Source: JBBQYA01 sp038209155 (GTDB lineage Bacteria; Bacteroidota; Bacteroidia; Sphingobacteriales; Sphingobacteriaceae). Taken from it: a stretch of 34,114 bases of DNA. The position numbers were made by a program, and so were the translations under genes. This document shows, in pieces, positions 24,886 through 32,242 of this stretch (positions are counted from its first letter, which is position 1; each line of letters opens with the position of its first letter). The notes under the pieces were generated by a model. The model saw nothing but the letters and a program-made list of their open reading frames with translations, made no database searches and was not told the DNA's origin. Location: contig JBBQYA010000023.1 in NCBI GenBank assembly GCA_038209155.1, positions 1 through 34,114 on the forward strand, written 5' to 3'.

Positions 24886-26397
24886 ATGTATATAAAAGAT
24901 TTAGCAGAGAATTTAGGTAACACTATTACATTAAAAGGTTGGGTAGCCAACAAAAGGACAGGAAAAAATATTGTATTTATAAATTTAAGAGACGGATCTG
25001 GAGTTTGCCAATGCGTAGTTTCTGGAGATCAGACCTCGGAAGAAATTATAGCAATGGCAGATAGTTTAACATTAGAAAGTGCTGTTGAAATCACAGGAAA
25101 AATCTTAGCAGATGAACGCCAAATAGGTGGTTTTGAAATGCAAGTAGAAAGTTTAAAAATCTTCCATATTGCTGAGGATTATCCAATAGCAAAGAAAGCT
25201 CATGGTATTGAATTCTTGATGGATAAGCGACATTTATGGTTGAGATCTCAACGCCAATGGGCAATTATGAAAATTAGAAATGTATTAATCTTTTCTATCC
25301 ATAAATTTTTTCAAGAAAAAGATTTTGTACAGATGGACGCACCTATTTTTACAGGGAACGCTTGCGAAGGAACCACCAATCTTTTCGAAACCGAATTTTA
25401 TGACAAACCTGCATATTTGTCACAATCTGGTCAGTTGTATGGTGAAGCAATGGCAATGGCAATGGGAAAAATTTACACATTTGGTCCTACTTTTCGCGCA
25501 GAAAAATCCAAAACAAGAAGACATTTATCTGAATTTTGGATGATAGAACCAGAAATGGCTTTCTATAATTTGGATATGAATATGGATTTAATAGAAGAAT
25601 TTTTAAAATATGTGGTAAATGAGGTGATTTTAACATCTAAAGCAGAATTAGAAATACTAGGAAGAGATGTAAGCAAATTGGAACAAGTGAATCAAGCCTT
25701 CCCTCGTTTAACTTATGATGAAGCGGTTGAAATAATTCAAGGAAAGCAGGACGTGAATGGCAAAAATTCGATTTTAACTTTAGAGCAAGATTTGGCAGAA
25801 GTAAACATGCAAATCAACTCAATAGGAGCAGAAATAGCTGAAAGAGAAATCAAATTGACTTCGCCAGGAATGAAAAAAGGTGAAATTAATTTTAACCAAA
25901 ATAAAATAAATGATTTAAGGGCAAGTCTGAAAGATTTGGAAGAAACACAGAAAAATATTCCTCAATGGCTGAATTCTGCTAGAAATTTCAATTACGGGGA
26001 AGATTTCGGTGGATCTGATGAAACAGTATTAACCAGAATGTTTGATTGCCCGATAATGGTTTATAATTGGCCACACGAAGTGAAAGCTTTTTATTTAAAA
26101 AGAGCTGATGATAAAAGATTTGCAAAAGGTGTAGATGTTTTAGCACCAGAAGGTTATGGAGAAATTGTAGGTGGTGGAGAACGAGAAACAGACAAAGATT
26201 TATTGATTGAAAAAATAAATGAACATGAATTACCAATGTCAGAATTTGAATGGTATTTGGATTTAAGAAGATATGGATCTGTTCCTCATGCTGGATTTGG
26301 ATTAGGTTTGGAGCGTTTGGTAGCTTGGACTTGCAAATTGCCACATGTGCGAGAAACAATACCTTTTCCAAGAATGTATGGAAGATTAATGCCTTAA
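24886..26397 (+). CDS. asnS: Asparaginyl-tRNA synthetase with coiled-coil insertion
   Basis: A 503-residue class IIb synthetase charging tRNA-Asn. The N-terminal OB-fold (about 14-97) holds TLKGWVANKRTGKNIVFINL. Motif 2 is FRAEKSKTRRHLSEFWMIE (203-221) and motif 3 GFGLGLERLVAW (470-481), so the catalytic core is intact. Between about 288 and 368 is an extra segment (LTLEQDLAEVNMQINSIGAE and NKINDLRASLKDLEETQKN) that looks like a helical hairpin; relatives outside Bacteroidota lack it and the enzyme is correspondingly longer than the usual 430-470. The start MYIKDLAENLG is preferred over an ATG 16 codons upstream. Confidence 0.95.
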   Translation: MYIKDLAENLGNTITLKGWVANKRTGKNIVFINLRDGSGVCQCVVSGDQTSEEIIAMADSLTLESAVEITGKILADERQIGGFEMQVESLKIFHIAEDYPIAKKAHGIEFLMDKRHLWLRSQRQWAIMKIRNVLIFSIHKFFQEKDFVQMDAPIFTGNACEGTTNLFETEFYDKPAYLSQSGQLYGEAMAMAMGKIYTFGPTFRAEKSKTRRHLSEFWMIEPEMAFYNLDMNMDLIEEFLKYVVNEVILTSKAELEILGRDVSKLEQVNQAFPRLTYDEAVEIIQGKQDVNGKNSILTLEQDLAEVNMQINSIGAEIAEREIKLTSPGMKKGEINFNQNKINDLRASLKDLEETQKNIPQWLNSARNFNYGEDFGGSDETVLTRMFDCPIMVYNWPHEVKAFYLKRADDKRFAKGVDVLAPEGYGEIVGGGERETDKDLLIEKINEHELPMSEFEWYLDLRRYGSVPHAGFGLGLERLVAWTCKLPHVRETIPFPRMYGRLMP

Positions 26398-26479
26398 TAA
26401 TAATTTTAAATCAAGTTTTGATTTTATTAATTAATTTATATTTCTTTATGATTCTATTTAATAATAAAAACAAAGAATT

Positions 26480-26878
26480 ATGGGCTTAATCAAAGAATTT
26501 AAAGAATTTGCTATTACAGGCAATTTTGTAGACCTAGCTGTCGGTGTGGTTATTGGAGCTGCTTTTGGAAAAGTAGTTTCTTCATTAGTTGATAATATTT
26601 TGATGCCACCAATTGGTATTTTATTGGGTGGTGTTGATTTTAAAGATCTTAAATTAGTATTGAAAGGAGCTCAAGGAACTTTAGAGGCAGTCACGTTAAA
26701 CTATGGAGCATTTGTTCAAAGTTTGGTAGATTTCTTTATCATCGCTTTTTGTATTTTCATGTTGATAAAAGCAATGAACAATTTCAAAAAGAAGGAAGTA
26801 GCAGCTGAGGAAGCTGCTCCTGAAATTCCAGCACAAGAGAAATTATTGATGGAAATTAGAGATTCATTGAAAAAATAA
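26480..26878 (+). CDS. mscL: Large-conductance mechanosensitive channel
   Basis: A 132-residue inner membrane channel that opens on sudden osmotic drop. The signature FAITGNFVDLAVGVVIGAAFG (first membrane helix) is followed by a loop, then the second helix FVQSLVDFFIIAFCIFMLI and a cytoplasmic charged bundle ending LLMEIRDSLKK. Normal length. It starts 82 bases after asnS and closes with a strong terminator. Confidence 0.97.
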   Translation: MGLIKEFKEFAITGNFVDLAVGVVIGAAFGKVVSSLVDNILMPPIGILLGGVDFKDLKLVLKGAQGTLEAVTLNYGAFVQSLVDFFIIAFCIFMLIKAMNNFKKKEVAAEEAAPEIPAQEKLLMEIRDSLKK

Positions 26879-26897
26879 TCTCTATTAGTTTACATTC

Positions 26898-26936
26898 AAA
26901 ATGTTTGATAATTCATCCTTATCAAACATTTTTTTT
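26898..26936 (+). terminator. Rho-independent terminator of mscL
   Basis: AAAATGTTTGATAA pairs perfectly with TTATCAAACATTTT (14 pairs) around TTCATCC, and T-residues follow. The apparent ATG at 26901 lies inside this hairpin, so it is not the start of the next gene. Confidence 0.9.
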
Positions 26937-26960
26937 ATTAAAAATTTACCTAAAAACATT

Positions 26961-27848
26961 ATGAAAAAATTATTTACCTTAATCTCTTTCAGTGCATTAT
27001 TAATGCAGGCATTTGCTCAAGCTCCTATTGATAGTACCAAACTTTGGACAAAAGCAGCAATATTTAATTTTAACTTCAGTCAATCATCATTCAGTAATTG
27101 GACTGCTGGTGGACAAAATTCATTAAACTTTGTATCCTTATTAAATCTATCGGCAACCAGAAAAACCGATAATGCAAAATGGGAAAACACACTGGATTTG
27201 GCCTATGGAGTTCAAAAATTGCAAGATTTTAAATTGCGAAAAACTGATGACCGAATTGAATTGAATTCTAAATATGGTTTCAATCTAAAAAAGAATTTAT
27301 TATTGACCAGTTTAGGAAATTTTAGAACCCAATTTGCAGATGGATTTACGTATCCAAAAGGTACAGATACACCAGAAGTATTTATTTCAGGTTTTATGGC
27401 TCCAGGATATTTAATTTTGTCAGAAGGATTAGACTATTCTCCTTATAAAACTTTTTCAATTTATTTCTCTCCTTTTACCTACAAAGGAACATTTGTTTTT
27501 AATGATGTATTGTCTAATGCTGGCGCATTCGGTGTAGATTCTGGTACAAACATCCGATCAGAATTTGGTATGTATGCAACCTTCAAATACCAAGAAGAAG
27601 TATTTACAGATGTTGAAATAAAATCTAAACTAGATTTATTTGGAAATTATACTACGCTTCCAGAAATAGATGTAAACTGGGAAAATGCTTTATTATTTAA
27701 AGTAAACAAGTATATCACTACCTCGTTTACTACCAATTTAATTTATGATAAAGATATTTTGATCGCATCTCAAGATAATCCGAAGGATGTAAAAGACCGT
27801 GTACAGTTTAAACAAGTTCTTGCAATTGGTTTGAGTATTAAATTTTAA
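26961..27848 (+). CDS. DUF3078 exported protein (probable outer membrane barrel)
   Basis: 295 residues starting MKKLFTLISFSALLMQAFAQ, a clear signal peptide. The mature start DSTKLWTKAAIFNFNFSQSSFSNWTAGGQNS is the hallmark of DUF3078 proteins, which are restricted to Bacteroidota. Alternating strands (KNLLLTSLGNFRTQFADGF, TSFTTNLIYDKD, QVLAIGLSIKF) and the terminal phenylalanine suggest an outer membrane barrel. Function unknown. It overlaps the end of the convergent ChaN-like gene by four bases. Confidence 0.88.
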   Translation: MKKLFTLISFSALLMQAFAQAPIDSTKLWTKAAIFNFNFSQSSFSNWTAGGQNSLNFVSLLNLSATRKTDNAKWENTLDLAYGVQKLQDFKLRKTDDRIELNSKYGFNLKKNLLLTSLGNFRTQFADGFTYPKGTDTPEVFISGFMAPGYLILSEGLDYSPYKTFSIYFSPFTYKGTFVFNDVLSNAGAFGVDSGTNIRSEFGMYATFKYQEEVFTDVEIKSKLDLFGNYTTLPEIDVNWENALLFKVNKYITTSFTTNLIYDKDILIASQDNPKDVKDRVQFKQVLAIGLSIKF

Positions 27849-28744
27849 TTAACATTTACAGCTTTTGTAATAATTACAAAATCACCTAGCTTAGAATAAT
27901 CAGATTTGTTATCTTCATCATCTTGAGAAAAGCTACTGATTATGGCAATTTTTGTTTTAGGAGATAATTTACGAACCTGAAAAGGAATTCCCATATTTCC
28001 ATCTGAATGGAAACGACCATTTAAATGGTAAACATTTTTGTTTCCCGCTTTTAGTTGTTTTACAATACTCTCTGCCATACCTGTATCCCAAAGTATTTGA
28101 GCCGCAAACATATTTTTGGTAGCCGCATCATCATGCCCTTGCATTACATTTTTAAATTTTGCAGAATAAACGGTGTCAGACATGTTTAAAGGCAATCTTG
28201 GAAGCCATTGTTTACTTTTTCCCTTTATCAATTTCAATTCATCTATCCCTTTTCTATTTACCAGATTAGCATATCTGGCTGGTGTATTACTTGCGAAAAC
28301 TCTTTTCTTATTTTCTTTGGCATATTCAATCATAGGCTTGTAATCAGAATAATTAGGCCATGCCTTAGCATCTTTTTTAAAATGCTTTTCAGAAATTATG
28401 GATTGTAAATATTCGTCCATAATCGGTTGGATATCTTTCTCAAACATTTCCATTCCTAAAACCAAATTGGGTTTCTGAGTTAATAATAATTTATAAATCT
28501 CAAATTGAAGGACATGTGCAACGGAGTCGTTGTGTTGTTCTCCAAAAAAAACAAGATCATAGGAATTTAACTTTTGAGCGAGTTCATTTATCGTAATTAT
28601 TTTTTCAGTTTTCGATTCAATTATGCTGTATAATTCTGAATTTGAAGTTGAAGATTGAGCTTTAGATAATTCAAGATTAAAAAGCATTAAGGCAAAAAAT
28701 AGCATAAAAGTGCTTTTAACGGTGTTTGTGATTATTTTTATCAT
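27845..28744 (-). CDS. ChaN-family (haem-binding-like) exported protein
   Basis: 299 residues with a signal peptide (about 1-29, SKAQ) and a ChaN/DUF399 fold: YDLVFFGEQHNDSVAHVLQF near 63, GMEMFEKDIQPIMDEYL, ASNTPARYANLV and the closing VYHLNGRFHSDGNMGIPFQ. In Campylobacter ChaN binds haem and is a lipoprotein; here there is no lipobox, so it would be a soluble periplasmic form. No iron-uptake genes lie nearby. Alternative view: an EreA/ChaN-like hydrolase of unknown substrate. Confidence 0.82.
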   Translation of the reverse strand: MIKIITNTVKSTFMLFFALMLFNLELSKAQSSTSNSELYSIIESKTEKIITINELAQKLNSYDLVFFGEQHNDSVAHVLQFEIYKLLLTQKPNLVLGMEMFEKDIQPIMDEYLQSIISEKHFKKDAKAWPNYSDYKPMIEYAKENKKRVFASNTPARYANLVNRKGIDELKLIKGKSKQWLPRLPLNMSDTVYSAKFKNVMQGHDDAATKNMFAAQILWDTGMAESIVKQLKAGNKNVYHLNGRFHSDGNMGIPFQVRKLSPKTKIAIISSFSQDDEDNKSDYSKLGDFVIITKAVNVN

Positions 28745-28768
28745 AAAAGAAATTGATTTAAAAAATAG

Positions 28769-28798
28769 TTGACTAAAGTAATTATTGCACTATATTTG
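28769..28798 (+). promoter_or_regulatory. Promoter of rpmH
   Basis: TTG at 28769-28771, exactly 19 bases, then the perfect -7 box TATATTTG at 28791-28798, followed by CAATCC. Same spacing as the rpmE2 promoter. The likely leader is about 30 bases and contains AAAAAAAGGA 5' of the start. Confidence 0.82.
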
Positions 28799-28835
28799 CA
28801 ATCCTTATAAAAAAAGGAATTTTTAATAATAAGCA

Positions 28836-28997
28836 ATGAAAAGAACATTCCAACCTTCACAAAGAAAGAGAAAAAATAAACACGGATTTAGAGAAAGAAT
28901 GTCGACAGCAAACGGTAGAAGAGTACTTGCACACCGAAGAGCAAAAGGCAGACATAAACTTACTGTTTCTGACGAAAAGCAACATAAAGCATTATAA
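28836..28997 (+). CDS. rpmH: 50S ribosomal protein L34
   Basis: A 53-residue protein reading MKRTFQPSQRKRKNKHGFRE, then MSTANGRRVLAHRRAKGRHKL, a perfect L34 with the usual short C-terminal extension found in Bacteroidota. It is too short for standard ORF cut-offs. It is followed 69 bases later by rnpA, the universal rpmH-rnpA pairing. Confidence 0.98.
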   Translation: MKRTFQPSQRKRKNKHGFRERMSTANGRRVLAHRRAKGRHKLTVSDEKQHKAL

Positions 28998-29066
28998 TTG
29001 ACGTCGGTTGTGTGATGTAAATTACATCAATTTTCATTCAAATGGCGATTTTTTCGTCCCGACCTC

Positions 29067-29459
29067 ATGTATACTTTTACAAAAGAAGAACGATTATCAA
29101 GTCTTAAACTCATCAAGGCTTTATTTGATAATGGTTCTTCTTTTCTTTTATACCCCTATCGAATCATTTATTTACCAGCACCAGTACTGCAGAAACATCC
29201 ATTGACTGTTTTAATTTCTGTTCCCAAAAAGAAATTTTCAAGAGCTGTGGACAGAAACAGAATAAAAAGATTGATAAAGGAGGCTTTCAGATTAAATAAG
29301 CAAGAGCATTTTTATCCACTTTTACCAAAAACACAAAATGGTCTTTTGCTTGTAATTCAATATATTGCACCAGAAATTTTAAGTCAAGAGATTTTAGAAA
29401 GCAAACTTAAATCTGTATTTCTGAAACTAAAAACCGAAGATGAAAAGAATTTTGGCTGA
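29067..29459 (+). CDS. rnpA: Ribonuclease P protein component
   Basis: A 130-residue basic protein that assists the RNase P RNA in maturing tRNA 5' ends. YTFTKEERLSSLKLIKALFD at the start and the RNR signature FSRAVDRNRIKRLIKEAFR are typical. Slightly long at the C-terminus, as usual in the phylum. Its last 20 bases overlap yidD. Confidence 0.95.
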   Translation: MYTFTKEERLSSLKLIKALFDNGSSFLLYPYRIIYLPAPVLQKHPLTVLISVPKKKFSRAVDRNRIKRLIKEAFRLNKQEHFYPLLPKTQNGLLLVIQYIAPEILSQEILESKLKSVFLKLKTEDEKNFG

Positions 29460-29661
29460 ACCTTTTGTTTGGATTATAAAAATTTACCAAAAGATAATTT
29501 CTCCAATATTACCTTCCAGTTGCCGTTATACTCCCACATGTTCTGAATATGGAATTCAAGCTTTGCGAAAGCATGGTTTGATAAAAGGAGGCTGGCTCAC
29601 GATCAAAAGAATTGCAAGCTGCAATCCTTGGGGATCTCACGGTCATGATCCTGTACCATGA
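29440..29661 (+). CDS. yidD: Membrane protein insertion efficiency factor YidD
   Basis: A 73-residue protein with an amphipathic N-terminus (VWIIKIYQKIISPIL) that associates with the inner membrane and helps YidC insert proteins. The core motif SCRYTPTCSEYGIQALRKHG and the end RIASCNPWGSHGHDPVP with the conserved cysteines are intact. The 20-base overlap with rnpA is in a different frame and probably couples translation. Confidence 0.96.
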   Translation: MKRILAEPFVWIIKIYQKIISPILPSSCRYTPTCSEYGIQALRKHGLIKGGWLTIKRIASCNPWGSHGHDPVP

Positions 29662-31334
29662 GTTTGGCATATTATCTATTTATGAAAAGAATTAAAAAAT
29701 ATAAAGTAAGATTTGTTTTCTTTTTAGGCTTTTTTGCATCGCTTTCAGGTTTTGCATTTGTTAATGATTATTTTCAGATTTCTAGAAATATAGAAATTTT
29801 CACAACAGTTTATCGGGAGCTTACTAGCAATTATGTAGATAGCATTCCTCCAGATAAATTAATGAAAACTGCCATTGATGGTATGTTGAATTCTCTGGAT
29901 CCTTACACGAATTATATTCCAGAATCAGAATCAGATGATTATCGTTTTATGACAACTGGAGTTTATGGTGGAATAGGATCTACCATTACTCAAATTGGAA
30001 ATCAGATAATGATAGCTGAGCCTTACGAAAATTTTCCTGCTTACAATGCTGGACTTATGAGTGGCGATGTAATTCTTTCGATTGATGGCAAATCTATGTT
30101 TGGCGCAAATACTAGCACTGTGAGCAAATTGCTAAAAGGTGCAGCCAATACAGAAGTAAAATTGCGTTTGCAACGAATGGGCGAATTAAATGAAATTGAG
30201 AAAGTAATTTTAAGGCAGGAAATTAAGATTAAAAATATCCAATATTCTGCACTAGTAGATTCAGGAATTGCCTATATTAAATTAGCTGGTTTTACCCAAA
30301 ATGCTGGAAGAGAATTGAGAGACGCCATTAGAAATTTGAAAAGCAAGAATACTGTTTCTTCGATCATTCTTGATTTGAGAGACAATCCAGGAGGATTATT
30401 GCATGAAGCAATCAATGTTTCCAATATTTTTATTCCGAAAGGAGAATTGGTAGTAAATACAAAAGGTAAAGTTGAAGATGCCAATAGAGCTTACAAAGCG
30501 ATAAACGATGCCGAAGATGTAAATATTCCTTTGGTGGTTTTAACAAATAATCGTTCTGCATCAGCATCTGAAATTGTAGCAGGTGTGATTCAAGATTTGG
30601 ATAGAGGCGTAATAATTGGACAAAAAAGTTTTGGAAAAGGGTTGGTACAAACTACTCGATCTTTGAGTTATAGAGGTCAACTAAAAGTGACAACTGCTAA
30701 ATATTACATTCCAAGCGGACGCTGCATTCAAGCATTAAATTATTCTGGAAGAAATCTGGATGGCTCAGTTGATAAATTTCCAGATTCATTAAAAAAGGCA
30801 TTTAAAACCAGAAATAATAGAATTGTATATGATGGTGGAGGAATTGAGCCTGATATAAAAATTGAAAAAGAAGCCCGTTCCAAAATTGCTCAAAGTTTAA
30901 TAGATAAGCGATTGACATTTGAATATGCAAATTTCTTTAAAAGTAAAAAAGCCAATATTGTTGCAGCCAAGTCTTTCCAACTATCTGATTTAGAATATCT
31001 AGCATTCGTTCAATTCCTAAAAAACAAAGATTATGATTATAAAACTAGGACAGAGCAATTACTGGCAGAATATAAGGTAGAAGCTGAAAAAGAAAACTAT
31101 TATGCAAGCATTGATAAGGAATATTTAAAACTTAAAATTGCTATTGCGCATGATAAAGAAGCCGATTTGATTCGCTATCGCGATGAAATAAAAACTATTT
31201 TAGTTCCAGAAATAGCTTCTAAATATTATCCAAAAGGAAGATTGGAAGCATCTTTTAAAGACGATGGTGAACTGATAAAAGCGATTGAGCTGTTGAGAAA
31301 TCCAAAAGAATACCGTGCTATTCTGAAAAATTAA
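29658..31334 (+). CDS. C-terminal processing protease, S41 family
   Basis: A 558-residue serine protease that trims or degrades periplasmic proteins from the C-terminus. One uncleaved-looking N-terminal membrane segment (about 17-36) anchors it. A PDZ domain (about 95-180) contains GVYGGIGSTI and AGLMSGDVILSIDG. The catalytic dyad is S302 in NNRSASASEIVAG and K327 in GQKSFGKGLVQ, 25 residues apart as in E. coli Prc. A helical C-terminal extension follows. The ATG overlaps the yidD stop (ATGA); the ATG eight codons later is also possible. Confidence 0.93.
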   Translation: MSLAYYLFMKRIKKYKVRFVFFLGFFASLSGFAFVNDYFQISRNIEIFTTVYRELTSNYVDSIPPDKLMKTAIDGMLNSLDPYTNYIPESESDDYRFMTTGVYGGIGSTITQIGNQIMIAEPYENFPAYNAGLMSGDVILSIDGKSMFGANTSTVSKLLKGAANTEVKLRLQRMGELNEIEKVILRQEIKIKNIQYSALVDSGIAYIKLAGFTQNAGRELRDAIRNLKSKNTVSSIILDLRDNPGGLLHEAINVSNIFIPKGELVVNTKGKVEDANRAYKAINDAEDVNIPLVVLTNNRSASASEIVAGVIQDLDRGVIIGQKSFGKGLVQTTRSLSYRGQLKVTTAKYYIPSGRCIQALNYSGRNLDGSVDKFPDSLKKAFKTRNNRIVYDGGGIEPDIKIEKEARSKIAQSLIDKRLTFEYANFFKSKKANIVAAKSFQLSDLEYLAFVQFLKNKDYDYKTRTEQLLAEYKVEAEKENYYASIDKEYLKLKIAIAHDKEADLIRYRDEIKTILVPEIASKYYPKGRLEASFKDDGELIKAIELLRNPKEYRAILKN

Positions 31335-31355
31335 GCTCTACAAAATTTACTATTA

Positions 31356-32219
31356 TTGCACAAATTTTATTCTATTTTGATTGACTATTCCGATCTATTC
31401 ATTTTATCTTTTTGTGGTGCTATTGGCGGTTTTTTAGCTGGCTTATTGGGCATAGGAGGCGGAATTGCTTTTGTAGTTTTCATTAGTTCGTATTTAATAA
31501 AATTAGGAGTTCCTGATAATTTACTAGTTCCAGCAATTATTGCTAATTCAATGTTTTGTATATTTTTTGCTGGCTTGTCGGGTAGTTTTAAACATTATCA
31601 AAATAAGAATTTAAGTTTAAATCCTATATTAACAATAGGTTTTTCTGCCACCTTTGCTTCCATTTTAGCTTCTTATTCTATCACCCATTGGTTTGATTAC
31701 AAGCAAGAAAGTTTTTTAATCTTTTTTATCTTTTTATTACTATTTATCGCTTTCTCAATGATGAAAAGACGAAAAATAATTAGTTCAGACGAATTAATAA
31801 TAGAGAAAAAAGATCCTTTAAAACTTACCGGAATTGGATTACTAAGTGGAAGTATTGCAGCGTTTTCAGGAATTGGAGGTGGAATTATTTTAATGCCTTT
31901 ATTAACCAATGGAATGAAAATGGGAATTAAAAAAGCTAATGGAATTTCCTTAGGTGTAATTACCTTAATGGCCTTGCTTACGAGTTTTTATAATATGGTA
32001 TTTAATCCAGCGTCTTTAGGAATCGTTTATAGCCTTGGCTTAATTTCTTTTGCCATATCCTTACCAATAGCACTCATGAGCATTATAGCTGCACCTTTTG
32101 GAGTTAATATTGCATCCAAATTAAAACCAGAAACCATTCGAATAATATTTGTAGTTTTTATTCTTGTGGTTGTTGCAAAAATGGTTTCAGGAATATTAGG
32201 AATGAGTTTTAAGTTTTGA
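31356..32219 (+). CDS. TauE/SafE-family (DUF81) permease
   Basis: A 287-residue inner membrane protein with about eight hydrophobic helices and the duplicated glycine-rich motifs GFLAGLLGIGGGIAFVVF (near 25-42) and GSIAAFSGIGGGIILMPLL. These families export sulfite or related sulfonates; the substrate here is unknown. No ATG precedes the first helix. The start is a TTG at 31356, or a second TTG seven codons on; I take the first. It follows the S41 protease by 21 bases and ends 23 bases before the convergent hscA. Confidence 0.85.
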   Translation: MHKFYSILIDYSDLFILSFCGAIGGFLAGLLGIGGGIAFVVFISSYLIKLGVPDNLLVPAIIANSMFCIFFAGLSGSFKHYQNKNLSLNPILTIGFSATFASILASYSITHWFDYKQESFLIFFIFLLLFIAFSMMKRRKIISSDELIIEKKDPLKLTGIGLLSGSIAAFSGIGGGIILMPLLTNGMKMGIKKANGISLGVITLMALLTSFYNMVFNPASLGIVYSLGLISFAISLPIALMSIIAAPFGVNIASKLKPETIRIIFVVFILVVVAKMVSGILGMSFKF

Positions 32220-32242
32220 TTTATAAATTAAATTAAACCCAA

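Noticed and set aside
25988..26371. Long open frame antisense to asnS, and similar antisense frames over iscS, ftsK, the giant protein and hscA.
   Set aside because: They mirror the codon pattern of strongly supported genes and encode low-complexity, family-less peptides.
26408..26424. AAATCAA-GTT-TTGATTT hairpin between asnS and mscL.
   Set aside because: Seven pairs with a single G-C and no proper T-run; too weak to call a terminator.
26901..26960. An apparent 20-codon N-terminal extension of the DUF3078 protein.
   Set aside because: It lies inside the mscL terminator hairpin and would hide the signal peptide starting at 26961.
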